Origin: JAZDLR01 sp964540995
GTDB taxonomy: Bacteria; Patescibacteriota; Patescibacteriia; UBA1558; 2-01-FULL-52-15
Assembly (NCBI GenBank): GCA_964540995.1
Contig: CAZIOU010000001.1
Coordinates: 1-64,000, forward strand
Length of the DNA: 64,000 nt
Direction of reading: 5' to 3'
Both the position numbers and the translations under genes were made by a program. Below, one piece after another: positions 10,464 to 19,662 of the stretch. Under the pieces are notes generated by a model, which was not told the DNA's origin, did no database searches, and saw only the letters and a program-made list of their open reading frames with translations. The first letter of the stretch is position 1, and each line of letters begins with the position of its first letter.

Positions 10464-10913
10464 ATGAGCCCTGTCAAAGACAAGAAAAATATTATTCCTG
10501 CCAACGTTGCCTCTGCTCACAGAGTTCGACGTTTTTTTGTTGCTATTATTCACCAACAGTCATTCACCTTTCTCTTGTTAATACTAGTTATCGTTGGATT
10601 AGCTAGTTATTTCTATCCGGCCAGTCTCAAGCCATCGCAGCAAGCGCATATTGGAGATACGTTGGGTTGTAGCACTGCCAAAGCTAGTGATCGTCTGAAA
10701 CAAACCCAGCTAAGAGCCAGCGATCAGCTCAAAGTACTGATTAGTTTCCGTCAACAACCAAGTGCAGAGCAGATTCAGGGCTATGCATCACAAGGTATTA
10801 CCTTATACCCTGATTCTTGGCTGTTTGATTATCTGATGGGCGAGACTTCCTATAGCCATCTATGCAATCTGTTATCTGATAACGCTATTACGTACGTTGA
10901 TCTCGTAAACTAA
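10464..10913 (+). CDS. Hypothetical single-pass membrane protein
   Basis: A 149-residue protein with a basic N-terminus, one membrane helix at about residues 33-52 (FTFLLLILVIVGLASYF) and an outer domain. The last 60 residues (KVLISFRQQPSAEQI to YVDLVN) vaguely recall subtilase-propeptide-like folds, but this is only a pattern impression. The stop overlaps the pgk start by one base (TAATG), so the two are coupled. The function is unknown. Confidence 0.7.
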   Translation: MSPVKDKKNIIPANVASAHRVRRFFVAIIHQQSFTFLLLILVIVGLASYFYPASLKPSQQAHIGDTLGCSTAKASDRLKQTQLRASDQLKVLISFRQQPSAEQIQGYASQGITLYPDSWLFDYLMGETSYSHLCNLLSDNAITYVDLVN

Positions 10914-12073
10914 TGAAATTACGCACTCTCAAAGATATCAAGTCAGTCCGCGGACAGCGCGTATTGATCCGTCTCGATCTCAATGCGCCAGTTATCGGTG
11001 GTCACCTCGAATCGTCGGATTTGTGGAAATTACGAGCCTCGATTCACACGGTAGAACATTTGGCCGAGCACGGTGCCAAGGTGATCATTGTGTCACATTT
11101 TGGTCGTCCGGACGGCAAGAAGGTTGTTGCTACCAGCTTACGACCCATTATTCGTAAGTTTAGTCAGATGGTGGGGCGACCGATTGCACTCTGGTCAGAT
11201 CATCCATCCAAGCTGGAAGCGAGAAGTAAGAAGCTAGAAGAAGGTCAGATAGTTGCCTTGGAGAATATTCGCTGGTATCCAGGGGAAGAGAAGAACGATC
11301 CTACGTTTGCCAAGACTCTAGCAGCGTTAGCAGACATCTATGTTAATGATGCTTTCGGTGTTATTCAGCGCACGCACGCTTCGACTGTCGGCGTAGCCAA
11401 ACTAGTGCCTTCGTATGCTGGATTTTTGCTTGAATATGAAGTCAAAGCGCTGTATAATGTAGTATCCCGTAGTAAACGGCCTATTGTTGTAGTTCTGGGA
11501 GGATCCAAGATTAGTACCAAGCTAGGACTGCTCAAAGTACTCCTAACCAAAGCTGATTTCATCCTTCTCGGTGGCGCTCTTGCCAACAATGTCTTGCAGG
11601 CGCGAGATGTCGAAGTCGGTAAGTCGCTGATCGATAAGGACGCCAAGCTGTTACGGCAGTATATTTATAGCAATAAGCTCAAAGTCCCGATTGATGTCCG
11701 CGTAGCTACTTCACGTACGTCCAAGAGTCGGCTGACAGCGGTGTCACAAGTACGCAGTAACGAGATAATTTATGACATCGGCCCAGATACAGTCGAGTGG
11801 TATGCCAAAGTATTGCGTCATGCCAAGACCGTGATCTGGAATGGCCCGTTAGGCTTATTCGAAGATCCGCGTTATGGTGCGAGTACACGGGAGCTGATCA
11901 AGATTTTGGCGCTGTCACAGGCCAAGGCCTACGTCGGCGGAGGAGAGACAGTCAAAGCTGTTTTGCAGTCGCGCTTGGAAGATAGTTTGCACTTTGTCTC
12001 GACCGGTGGAGGCGCGATGTTGGCCCTGCTAGAGAAGAATGATTGGTCAGCGTTGAAAGTGTTGAAGAAGTAG
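10913..12073 (+). CDS. pgk: Phosphoglycerate kinase
   Basis: A 386-residue cytosolic enzyme converting 1,3-bisphosphoglycerate and ADP to 3-phosphoglycerate and ATP. Typical landmarks are LIRLDLNAP near the start, VSHFGRPDG, LENIRWYPGEEKND, DAFGVIQRTHAS, VLGGSKISTKLG, WNGPLGLFE and the C-terminal STGGGAMLALLE. Length is close to the usual 390-400 residues. ATG 10913 overlaps the previous stop. It opens a lower-glycolysis group with eno and two gpmI genes, separated by an intergenic palindrome and a SIMPL protein. Confidence 0.97.
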   Translation: MKLRTLKDIKSVRGQRVLIRLDLNAPVIGGHLESSDLWKLRASIHTVEHLAEHGAKVIIVSHFGRPDGKKVVATSLRPIIRKFSQMVGRPIALWSDHPSKLEARSKKLEEGQIVALENIRWYPGEEKNDPTFAKTLAALADIYVNDAFGVIQRTHASTVGVAKLVPSYAGFLLEYEVKALYNVVSRSKRPIVVVLGGSKISTKLGLLKVLLTKADFILLGGALANNVLQARDVEVGKSLIDKDAKLLRQYIYSNKLKVPIDVRVATSRTSKSRLTAVSQVRSNEIIYDIGPDTVEWYAKVLRHAKTVIWNGPLGLFEDPRYGASTRELIKILALSQAKAYVGGGETVKAVLQSRLEDSLHFVSTGGGAMLALLEKNDWSALKVLKK

Positions 12074-12190
12074 ATCGTTATTCGTTATTCGTTATTAGTT
12101 ATTAGGGAGAACTCTCTTCCCGAATAACTAGTAACTAATGACTAATCACATTCCCCAAATAACAAATAACTAATAACTAATAACTAATTC
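12074..12190. repeat. Palindromic TAATAAC-word repeat (type R1)
   Basis: The left arm is built of GTTATTCGTTATTAGTTATT ending in AGGGA. After a short loop the right arm has TTCCCGAATAACTAG followed by repeated AATAACTAATAAC words. The arms are imperfect reverse complements, so the element can form a long hairpin. Related words occur at 22902-22931, 47985-48008 and 53650-53750. It fills the whole pgk-SIMPL gap. Confidence 0.75.
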
Positions 12191-12191
12191 T

Positions 12192-12944
12192 ATGAACCAA
12201 CTGACAGCCTGGCAGAAAACGTTACTTATCGTTACTGCCGCCTTCTTCCTACTCATGGGAGGATTCGTCAAATTACGCGAACTTAATTTTGTCGGTAAAT
12301 CGCCTGATTTCCAGCCTACTATTTACGTCAGTGGCGAAGGTAAGGTGCAAGCCGTGCCTGATGTGGCCAAGATTAGCTTCGGTTACACAGTAACCAAGCC
12401 AACAACTGCCGAAGCCCAGAAAGATAATACCGACAAAATGAATGCCTTCATCGCTGCCGTCAAGAAGGAAGGTGTCAATGATAAAGATATTAAGACTGCC
12501 AATTTCAATATCTATCCTGAATATAACTATGTTGATGGTCGACAAGTACCTCGTGGTTATACCGTTAATCAGAATGTCGACGTGACCTTACGCGACACTT
12601 CCAAAGCGCAACGTCTGATCCAGCTGGCTGGTGAACAGAGTTTGAATCAAGTCGGTGGACTCAATTTCGTCGTCGATAACCAACAGAAATATTTAGACGA
12701 AGCGCGCGCTATTGCTCTTAAGCAAGCCAAAGCCAATGCCGAATCGATCGCCAAGAATGCCGGCTTCCGCTTGGGTCGTCTGATGAACTATTCCGAAAAT
12801 ACCCAACCCTATCCACAGCCAATGTACGCTGATAAAGGTGCTATGGGTATGGGTGGTGCCGCTTCGGTCCCAGCTCCAACCATCGCCGTTGGTAGTAACG
12901 AAATCTACGTTCAAGTCAGTCTAAATTACGAAATCAAGCAGTAA
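12192..12944 (+). CDS. SIMPL domain protein (DUF541), membrane-anchored
   Basis: A 250-residue protein with an N-terminal membrane anchor (about residues 10-24) followed by a SIMPL/DUF541 domain: ISVSGEGKV-like IYVSGEGKVQAVPDVAKISF, the repeat of ATTAEAQ-type helices, and the C-terminal VQVSLNYEI strand. Relatives include YggE, linked to oxidative-stress tolerance, and periplasmic proteins of unknown role. A Met/Gly/Pro-rich loop precedes the last strands. It lies between pgk and eno, ending 7 bases before eno, and is probably co-transcribed. The exact role is unknown. Confidence 0.85.
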   Translation: MNQLTAWQKTLLIVTAAFFLLMGGFVKLRELNFVGKSPDFQPTIYVSGEGKVQAVPDVAKISFGYTVTKPTTAEAQKDNTDKMNAFIAAVKKEGVNDKDIKTANFNIYPEYNYVDGRQVPRGYTVNQNVDVTLRDTSKAQRLIQLAGEQSLNQVGGLNFVVDNQQKYLDEARAIALKQAKANAESIAKNAGFRLGRLMNYSENTQPYPQPMYADKGAMGMGGAASVPAPTIAVGSNEIYVQVSLNYEIKQ

Positions 12945-12951
12945 AACCGGC

Positions 12952-14229
12952 ATGCCGGATACTATCAAGCGCGTCACAGCCAGTGAGATTCTCGATTCGC
13001 GCGGCAACCCTACAATTGAAGTCACAGTAGAATTGCAAAGCGGTATCGGAGCTAAGGCTTCGGTACCGTCTGGTGCGTCTACGGGTGCAGCGGAAGCCTT
13101 GGAATTGCGCGATAATGATCCTAAGCGTTATGGTGGCCAAGGAGTGCTTCGAGCTTGTCATAATGTGGAGACAGAAATCAATCAGGCGCTACAAGGTGTG
13201 CGTGTCACCGAACAGAAGAAGATCGATGATTTGATGCGTCAGCTTGATGGTACGCCCAATAAGTCTCGTCTCGGCGCCAATGCTATCCTCGGCGTCTCGC
13301 TGGCTTGCGCTCGCACTGCCAGTAAATCGTTAGCTGTACCTTTGTATCGTTATATCGGTGATTTGATCGGCAACAAACATTTCGTCTTACCGATCCCACT
13401 GATGAATGTGATAAATGGAGGACTGCACGCCAGCACCAATCTCAATATTCAAGAGTTCTGGGTCATCCCCAAGCAGCAGACTAGTTTCCATGATCGACTG
13501 CGTTGCGGTAGTGAGATTTTCCAGCATCTTGGTACGATCTTACGTCAGGCTGGCCGTGATACTGACCTGGGCAACGAAGGCGGCTATGCGCCTGATCTGG
13601 ATAGTCATAAGCAGGCTTTTGAGTATTTACTGCAAGCGATTGAAAGTTCCGGCTATCAGGCTGGTCGGGATTGTTACTTAGGTATGGATGCGGGTGCTTC
13701 GGTATTTTATAACGTTGATAAAGCAACCTACAGTTTGAAATTAGAAGATAGTGAATTTACTCGTGATGAATGGATTGAGTATGTCATGAATCTGTTACAC
13801 ACCTATCCTATGGCCGCTATCGAAGATCCGCTAGCCGAAGAAGATTGGACCAGCTGGCAACTACTGACTCAGCAAGTGAAAGAGAAGTTTCCGCAGCTAC
13901 AACTCATTGGCGATGATCTATTTACGACCAATGTTACGCGACTACAGAAAGGTATAGATATGGGTGTTGCTAACGCCATATTGATCAAACCCAATCAAAT
14001 CGGCACCTTGAGTGAGACCTTAGACTGTATTACACTAGCCAAGAAGCAGGGTTATCAGACAGCAGTATCGCATCGTAGCGGTGAGACAATTGATAGCTTC
14101 ATTGCTGATCTCGCGGTCGGCGTAGCGTCAGAGTTTATCAAGACAGGTTCAGTAGCTCGCGGTGAGCGTTCCGCCAAATATAATCGACTGTTAGCGATCG
14201 AACAAGAACTCTATGGCATCCAACGATAA
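12952..14229 (+). CDS. eno: Enolase
   Basis: A 425-residue enzyme interconverting 2-phosphoglycerate and phosphoenolpyruvate, Mg-dependent. Hallmarks are ILDSRGNPTIEV, SGASTGAAEALELRD, the NVINGGLHA loop, the metal-ligand regions GMDAG and IEDPLAEEDW, GDDLFTTN, and the catalytic-lysine region LIKPNQIGT with SHRSGET. Length is normal. The 3' end overlaps the first gpmI by 17 bases, so the two are translationally coupled. Confidence 0.97.
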   Translation: MPDTIKRVTASEILDSRGNPTIEVTVELQSGIGAKASVPSGASTGAAEALELRDNDPKRYGGQGVLRACHNVETEINQALQGVRVTEQKKIDDLMRQLDGTPNKSRLGANAILGVSLACARTASKSLAVPLYRYIGDLIGNKHFVLPIPLMNVINGGLHASTNLNIQEFWVIPKQQTSFHDRLRCGSEIFQHLGTILRQAGRDTDLGNEGGYAPDLDSHKQAFEYLLQAIESSGYQAGRDCYLGMDAGASVFYNVDKATYSLKLEDSEFTRDEWIEYVMNLLHTYPMAAIEDPLAEEDWTSWQLLTQQVKEKFPQLQLIGDDLFTTNVTRLQKGIDMGVANAILIKPNQIGTLSETLDCITLAKKQGYQTAVSHRSGETIDSFIADLAVGVASEFIKTGSVARGERSAKYNRLLAIEQELYGIQR

Positions 14230-15772
14230 AAAATTATGTGTCTTGGTAATTGTTGACGGGTGGGGTATCGGCCCGGCCGCCAAAGGTAATGCTATTACCA
14301 CTGCCAAGTTGCCGCACTACCATCAATTGGTGAAGAAATATTCCTATACCACCTTGAAAGCTGCCTCCAAATCAGTTGGTTTACCAATGGGACAAGAAGG
14401 TAATTCTGAAGCGGGTCATATGAATATTGGCGCTGGTCGCGTGGTGGAGCAGGATGCGGTAGTTATTTCCAAAAGTATCAATAATGGCACTTTTTTCCGC
14501 AACCCGGCCTTCATGGGAGCTTTGGCTCATGTCCAGAAATATAATTCTGATGTTCATCTGGTTGGTATGATTACCGGCAATCAGAGTGCGCATTCTGACC
14601 CGGATCATTTGATTTCGCTCATAACCCTTTTCAATCGCAAGAAAGTACGTAATGTCTATCTGCACTTATTTACTGATGGACGCGATGCTCCGCCGTACTA
14701 TGCTCAGAAACTTTTCCAATCCTTTCACGGTGTTTTCAATTCGTATGCTACAGTGGCGACGGTCATGGGACGCTTCTATGGTATGGATCGCAAGAAAGAA
14801 TGGTCCCGCACCCAATTGGCGTTCGACGCCATGGTGTCTGGCAAGGGGCTCAAAGAAACAACTCCTGAAGACGCGGTACTTCATGCCTATGCTCGCGGTG
14901 AGAGCGATGAGTTTATCAAACCAACGATTATTGTCGATGAGGCGGGTAAGCCCAAGGGGCTGATCAAGAATAATGACGCCGTAGTATTTTTCAACTTACG
15001 ATCTGATCGTGCTCGGCAAATGTGTAAGCCGTTTGCCCAGACCGATTTCTACCAAGCCAACAAAGGATCGTTCAAACCAACGGCCAAACCCAAGAATCTG
15101 TTCCTCGTGGCCATGACTGATTTCGGTCCTGACATGCCCAAATTGATGACTGCCTATCCCAGCCGTGAGATTGTCGAGACGTTACCGATGTCACTGCCGG
15201 GATACAGGCAGCTAGCGATCGCTGAAAGTGAGAAGTTTGCTCACGTGACCTATTTCTTCAACGGCGGCTATGACCATATCGTGGCTGGTGAAGCGCGCGA
15301 GATGATACCATCACCCAACCTGAAACATTACGAAGATGAACCTTTGATGAGTCTGGATAAGACGACAGCTCGAGTGGTAACGGCTATTCAGAAGCGAGAG
15401 TTTGATTTCATCGTCATGAACATTGCCAACGCCGATATGATAGCTCACAGCGGTAAATTCTGGGCCACGGTCAAAGCTTGCGAATATACTGATGCTGCTC
15501 TGGGGAAAATTACCAAAGCAGTTCTGGCCAAAGACGGCATCTGTATCATCACCGCCGATCATGGTAATGCCGAGATGGTGATCGATCCCAAGACCGGCGA
15601 GCCCGAGACTGAGCATTCAACCAATCCAGTGCCTTTCATCGTGGTCAAATCAGGTCCTAAACTCAAATTACGCAAGAACGGTATCTTGGGTGATATTGCT
15701 CCAACAATTTTGGAATTGCTGCAGCTGGAGAAACCGCATGATATGACCGGCAAAACTTTGATCACACACTAA
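14213..15772 (+). CDS. gpmI: 2,3-bisphosphoglycerate-independent phosphoglycerate mutase, copy 1
   Basis: A 519-residue Mn-dependent mutase (alkaline-phosphatase fold) interconverting 3- and 2-phosphoglycerate. It shows the metal-binding VDGWGIG start, the catalytic-serine motif GNSEAGHMNIGAGR, HLFTDGRDAPP, GRFYGMDR, FFNLRSDRARQM and ADHGNAEM near the end, so all expected motifs are intact. ATG 14213 lies inside eno. A second full-length gpmI starts 1 base after the stop. Phosphoglycerate mutase is normally single-copy, so the tandem arrangement is unusual. Confidence 0.93.
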   Translation: MASNDKKLCVLVIVDGWGIGPAAKGNAITTAKLPHYHQLVKKYSYTTLKAASKSVGLPMGQEGNSEAGHMNIGAGRVVEQDAVVISKSINNGTFFRNPAFMGALAHVQKYNSDVHLVGMITGNQSAHSDPDHLISLITLFNRKKVRNVYLHLFTDGRDAPPYYAQKLFQSFHGVFNSYATVATVMGRFYGMDRKKEWSRTQLAFDAMVSGKGLKETTPEDAVLHAYARGESDEFIKPTIIVDEAGKPKGLIKNNDAVVFFNLRSDRARQMCKPFAQTDFYQANKGSFKPTAKPKNLFLVAMTDFGPDMPKLMTAYPSREIVETLPMSLPGYRQLAIAESEKFAHVTYFFNGGYDHIVAGEAREMIPSPNLKHYEDEPLMSLDKTTARVVTAIQKREFDFIVMNIANADMIAHSGKFWATVKACEYTDAALGKITKAVLAKDGICIITADHGNAEMVIDPKTGEPETEHSTNPVPFIVVKSGPKLKLRKNGILGDIAPTILELLQLEKPHDMTGKTLITH

Positions 15773-15773
15773 T

Positions 15774-17357
15774 ATGGAAGCCACACCACGACCCAAACCA
15801 TTGGTACTCATTATTTTGGATGGATGGGGGATTGCACCTCCGTCTCGTGCCAATGCTATCTCGCTAGCCAAGACACCCAACATGGATGCTTATATGAACA
15901 AGTATCCGACGATGTCACTGCAAGCCGGAGGAGAATCAGTCGGACTGGCGTGGGGTGAGATGGGTAATTCGGAAGTTGGTCACTTGAGTATTGGTTCTGG
16001 ACGCATCCTGTACCAGAGTTTACCGCGTATTACCCGTGCTATCTATGATCGTAGCTTTTTCACCAATCCAGCCTTCTCGGCTGCTTGTGAACAGGTCAAG
16101 AAGAATAAGAAGAAATTGCATCTGATAGGTTTGGTTAGTTCTGGTGGTGTGCATAGCTTCAACGAACATTTATATGCCTTGTTAGAATTAGCGGCCGAGC
16201 AGAAGATTGATCAAGTCTATATTCATGCCTTCCTTGATGGACGCGATACTCCTTATAATAGCGGCAGTAATTTCATCGCCAAATTGAAAGATAAAATCAA
16301 ACAAATCGGTGTCGGCAAGATCGCTACTTTGTCCGGACGTTTCTATGCTATGGATCGTGACAATCATTGGGAGCGTGTGGAGCAAGCTTATAAAGCGATG
16401 GTCAATGGTGAGTCAGCTATTCAAGCCGAGGATCCACTGGCAGCGATTGAAGCTTCTTATGCTAAGCAAATCTATGACGAGCAGTTAGAGCCGACGGTCA
16501 TGACTGAGAAAGGTGTCCCCGTGGCCAAAATTGAAGCTGGCGATGCTATCATATGTTTTAATTTCCGCGCTGATCGGGTACGACAGATTACTAAGGCCTT
16601 TGTCCTGCCGGGATTTGATAAATTTCCTCGCACCTACATGCGGGACCTGGTCTATATCACCATGACCGAGTACGAGAAAGATTTGCCAGTGCAGGTAGCT
16701 TTCCCGCCGGAGAAGGTAGAGACGCCAGTAGCCAAAGTTGTCAGCGAAGCGGGCTTGAAGCAAATGCATATTGCCGAGACAGAGAAGTATGCTCACGTGA
16801 CCTATTTCTTTAACGGCGGACAGGAGAAGACCTTCCCCGGAGAAGATCATGTCTTGATACCGTCGCTCAAGGTTTCTTCCTATGATCAGAAGCCGGCCAT
16901 GAGTGCGCGGGAGATAACCAACCGAGTGATACAGGAGATTCGCGAAGTCAAATACGATTTCATTGTTATCAATTTTGCTAACCCTGACATGGTAGCGCAT
17001 ACCGGCAACTTACAAGCCACGATCGAAGCTTGTGAAATTACTGATGATTGTATTGGTAAGATTACCGATGTCGTCTTATCGTATGATGGTGCCGTTATCG
17101 TTACGGCTGATCACGGTAATGCCGAAGGATTGTTTAATTTACAAACCGGTGAGATCGATAAAGAGCATAGCAATACACCGGTGCCTTGTATCTTCATCGG
17201 TCGCCAATGGGAAGGTAAGAACGTGGCTGGCGGTGTGACTGGTACCGATCTTTCTAGTATGGTTTCTTCGGGGGTCTTATCAGATGTCGGCCCGACCGTC
17301 GTCAAAATATTAGGCCTCAAGAAGCCGACGGAGATGACGGGAGTCCCGCTAATATGA
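15774..17357 (+). CDS. gpmI: 2,3-bisphosphoglycerate-independent phosphoglycerate mutase, copy 2
   Basis: A 527-residue paralogue of the preceding gene with the same order of motifs: ILDGWGIAPPS, GNSEVGHLSIGSGR, HAFLDGRDTPY, GRFYAMDRD, CFNFRADRVRQI, ADHGNAEG. Its substrate-pocket and C-terminal segments differ clearly from copy 1, so this is an old duplication or two acquisitions and not a recent copy. Copy 2 keeps the commoner SEVGH form of the serine motif. Which copy carries the main glycolytic flux cannot be told from sequence. Confidence 0.93.
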   Translation: MEATPRPKPLVLIILDGWGIAPPSRANAISLAKTPNMDAYMNKYPTMSLQAGGESVGLAWGEMGNSEVGHLSIGSGRILYQSLPRITRAIYDRSFFTNPAFSAACEQVKKNKKKLHLIGLVSSGGVHSFNEHLYALLELAAEQKIDQVYIHAFLDGRDTPYNSGSNFIAKLKDKIKQIGVGKIATLSGRFYAMDRDNHWERVEQAYKAMVNGESAIQAEDPLAAIEASYAKQIYDEQLEPTVMTEKGVPVAKIEAGDAIICFNFRADRVRQITKAFVLPGFDKFPRTYMRDLVYITMTEYEKDLPVQVAFPPEKVETPVAKVVSEAGLKQMHIAETEKYAHVTYFFNGGQEKTFPGEDHVLIPSLKVSSYDQKPAMSAREITNRVIQEIREVKYDFIVINFANPDMVAHTGNLQATIEACEITDDCIGKITDVVLSYDGAVIVTADHGNAEGLFNLQTGEIDKEHSNTPVPCIFIGRQWEGKNVAGGVTGTDLSSMVSSGVLSDVGPTVVKILGLKKPTEMTGVPLI

Positions 17358-17369
17358 TTAGCGAAGTTT

Positions 17370-17480
17370 CAATACCCAATATCCAATTTCCAAACAATAT
17401 TCAAGTATCAATATTTAAACGTTGATTATTTTTTTAATTAAATATTGTTTGGCACTTGTAGCTTGAATATTGATTATTTC
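17370..17480. repeat. AT-rich CAATATTCAAG-type repeat (type R3)
   Basis: Left arm words such as CAATATCCAATTTCCAAAC and CAATATTCAAG are mirrored by a right arm with AATATTGTTTGGCACTTG and GAATATTGATT, giving an imperfect palindrome. The 15-mer CAAACAATATTCAAG (17391-17405) also occurs inside the RHS coding sequence at 8330-8344. Confidence 0.6.
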
Positions 17481-17488
17481 CTCACACT

Positions 17489-18343
17489 ATGCCCGAATTA
17501 CCTGAAGTAGAAACTATTCGCCGTGGTCTCCAGACGATCTGCCACAAGCGGATCGATACCGTCCAAGTCTTGGTGCCAAGTATTGTCAAACCCAAAGGTT
17601 TGGCTTCTTTACTTGTGGGTCATTCGGCCAGTTCGCTTGAGCGACGAGGTAAATTATTAATTGCGCATCTTTCCAATCATACTGTTCTGTTGATCCACCT
17701 CAAGATGACAGGACAATTGGTCTATCGTCCCGAGAAAGGTAAGTTGATCGTGGGAGGTCATCCGATCGATAACGTCACCGAAGTTCCTAATCGGTTCACC
17801 CATATCATCGTTCATTTCGTCGATGGTTCTTCTTTGTATTTCAATGACGTGCGGCGGTTTGGCTATTGGCGTTTGATACAGCCAGAAGATTTACCGACCA
17901 TTATTGCCGATTATGGACCGGAGCCGTTAGAACGATCGCTGACCAATACCTTGTGGCTGGATTTACTCCGTCATCGGGAGAAATGGCTAATCAAGAAATT
18001 CCTACTCGATCAGACGGTGATCGCTGGCATTGGTAATATTTACGCTGATGAAGCTTGTTTCCTGACGGGCATCAGGCCGGACAGGACGATCAAGAGCTTG
18101 AAGCCGAAGGAACGGTTAGCCTTATTAGCTAGTATTCGCCTAGTTCTGCGTAAGTCGATCAAGCACGGTGGTACCAGCTTCAATAATTACGTTCAAGTGC
18201 AGGGCGTCCCAGGAAATTTCAGTAAATTGCTCATGGTGTATGGTCGCAAGGGAGAGTTGTGTAGAAAATGCCAAAAAGAACGAATCACGAAGATTCGTCT
18301 TGTTGGTCGGGGGACACATTTTTGTCCGGGATGTCAGAAGTAG
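17489..18343 (+). CDS. mutM: Formamidopyrimidine-DNA glycosylase (Fpg/MutM)
   Basis: A 284-residue bifunctional DNA glycosylase/AP lyase for oxidised purines such as 8-oxoguanine. The N-terminus MPELPEVETIRRGL carries the catalytic Pro2 and Glu3, LLIHLKMTGQL the conserved Lys, and AGIGNIYADEACF the helix-two-turn-helix region. The C-terminal zinc finger has Cys-X2-Cys (CRKC) and Cys-X2-Cys (CPGC). Length is usual. It follows an AT-rich repeat, so it probably has its own promoter or reads through from gpmI. Confidence 0.97.
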   Translation: MPELPEVETIRRGLQTICHKRIDTVQVLVPSIVKPKGLASLLVGHSASSLERRGKLLIAHLSNHTVLLIHLKMTGQLVYRPEKGKLIVGGHPIDNVTEVPNRFTHIIVHFVDGSSLYFNDVRRFGYWRLIQPEDLPTIIADYGPEPLERSLTNTLWLDLLRHREKWLIKKFLLDQTVIAGIGNIYADEACFLTGIRPDRTIKSLKPKERLALLASIRLVLRKSIKHGGTSFNNYVQVQGVPGNFSKLLMVYGRKGELCRKCQKERITKIRLVGRGTHFCPGCQK

Positions 18344-18344
18344 G

Positions 18345-18424
18345 GAAGGGGAGCTATCCGCGATCCGGACTCCGAGTTCCGGATACCGATTTCCGAGCAC
18401 CAAGTGACGAGCTCCGAGTACCGG
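18345..18424. repeat. Modular palindromic repeat (type R2), copy a
   Basis: Between convergent mutM and the DUF212 gene. It contains the words GGGAAGGGGAG, TATCCGCGATCCGGACTCCG, ATTTCCGAGCACC and AAGTGACGAGCTCCGAGTACC. The same words recur in the other R2 copies at about 20655, 25741, 30057, 31925, 47873 and 53778. Confidence 0.8.
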
Positions 18425-18856
18425 CTATATCCACGGCAAGAAATACACCACTGAATAGGTCAACGCTATCCCAGCAACGGTCCCTACAATCACCTGCGCC
18501 GGTGTATGACCCAAACGCTCTGTCAGCACCGGATATTTATATTCTTCAGCGTCTGGTAACTCTTTGACTAAGCGGTTAATCATGCGAGCGTGCACTCCGA
18601 GCTGACGGCGGAAACCACTGGCGTCACGGATGATCACGATGAAGAGGACAAAAGCTACGGCCAGCGCAGCATCACCTAATCCTTGATCAAGGTAGAGGAG
18701 TGTGACTAATGAAGAGGCCAAGGCAGAATGAGCCGAAGGCATGCCACCGTATTCATTCAAATGTTCCCAAGAGAAATTACCACGGAAGAACTCCAGCAGC
18801 AGTTTGGCTAGCTGGACGACGACCATGATCCCGAAAGGTAATAGTAATAGACGCAT
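18425..18856 (-). CDS. DUF212 family membrane protein (divergent PAP2-like phosphatase)
   Basis: A 143-residue integral membrane protein. It has GGMPSAHSALASSLV, a stretch IRDASGFRRQLGVHA and RLGHTPAQVIVGTVAGI, the three conserved blocks of DUF212, a family annotated as acid phosphatase/vanadium haloperoxidase-related. Histidines in PSAH and LGHTP match the PAP2 motif idea, but activity is unproven in the family. It is transcribed away from uppP through an overlapping divergent promoter; a lipid-phosphate role next to uppP is an inference. Confidence 0.88.
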   Translation of the reverse strand: MRLLLLPFGIMVVVQLAKLLLEFFRGNFSWEHLNEYGGMPSAHSALASSLVTLLYLDQGLGDAALAVAFVLFIVIIRDASGFRRQLGVHARMINRLVKELPDAEEYKYPVLTERLGHTPAQVIVGTVAGIALTYSVVYFLPWI

Positions 18857-18867
18857 AGGTTAAGGTT

Positions 18868-18896
18868 AGGTATAATTGGTAAGCCTGTTAATTATA
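18868..18896. promoter_or_regulatory. Overlapping divergent promoters (DUF212 / uppP)
   Basis: On the plus strand GGTATAAT has its -10 at 18871-18876, 30 bases before the uppP ATG. On the minus strand TATAAT is at 18896-18891, 34 bases before the DUF212 ATG. The two boxes face each other within 26 bases, so the polymerases would interfere. Confidence 0.5.
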
Positions 18897-18906
18897 ACAT
18901 ATTTAC

Positions 18907-19662
18907 ATGAATTCATTTTTTCAATATGCGATTCTAGGCATAGTTCAGGGTATAACTGAATGGTTGCCTATATCGAGTGATGGACATCTGGTCTTGGCCC
19001 ATGCTTGGCTGGGAGTGCCGACCAATCTGGCTTTCGACGTTTTCTTGCATCTGGGAAGTCTAATTGTTATTTTGATTTATTTCCGTACTGATATTGTGCG
19101 TCTGATACGAGCTTTGGGTCGGCCGAGTGAAGTGGCTGATCGCAATCTCATCGGACGTATTATCGTGGCTACCTTTTTCACCGTTGCGATCGCACTCCTG
19201 ATCAATCCTTATATGGAGCAACTGCAGACGGTACGCGTAGCAGCTATATTCTTTATCGTTACCGGTATATTCGTCGGTATGCACAAATTTATCCGCGCTA
19301 AGGCTAGCTCCCTGACCTGGGGCAAAACTATTTTCCTCGGTCTGGCGCAAGGACTGGCGGTATTACCTGGGTTGTCACGGAGCGGCTCCATGCTGGGCTG
19401 GGGACTGGCCTTGGGTCTGAAGAAAGAAGAAGCCTTTCGTTTTACTTTCCTAGCAGCTATCCCGGCTATTGCGGGCGCTTTTTTATTTGAGATACGTCAC
19501 TTACAAATTCAACCTATTTATTGGGTAGGATTTATTGTCACGATTATCGTTGGTTATCTATCGTTGATGGCTCTGGAATTGGTGTTGAAACGTGATCGCC
19601 TGTGGATATTCTCCTTGTACACAATAATTTTGGGCGTTGTGTTGCTATGCTTCGCGCGATAA
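18907..19662 (+). CDS. uppP: Undecaprenyl-diphosphatase UppP (BacA)
   Basis: A 251-residue membrane enzyme that dephosphorylates undecaprenyl diphosphate to recycle the peptidoglycan lipid carrier. Signature 1 is QGITEWLPISSDGHL (Asp replaces the usual third Ser), and signature 2 is PGLSRSGSMLGWGLALGL. About seven membrane helices are visible. Its last 16 bases overlap the mltG start, so the two cell-wall genes are coupled. It pairs logically with uppS at 49440. Confidence 0.95.
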   Translation: MNSFFQYAILGIVQGITEWLPISSDGHLVLAHAWLGVPTNLAFDVFLHLGSLIVILIYFRTDIVRLIRALGRPSEVADRNLIGRIIVATFFTVAIALLINPYMEQLQTVRVAAIFFIVTGIFVGMHKFIRAKASSLTWGKTIFLGLAQGLAVLPGLSRSGSMLGWGLALGLKKEEAFRFTFLAAIPAIAGAFLFEIRHLQIQPIYWVGFIVTIIVGYLSLMALELVLKRDRLWIFSLYTIILGVVLLCFAR

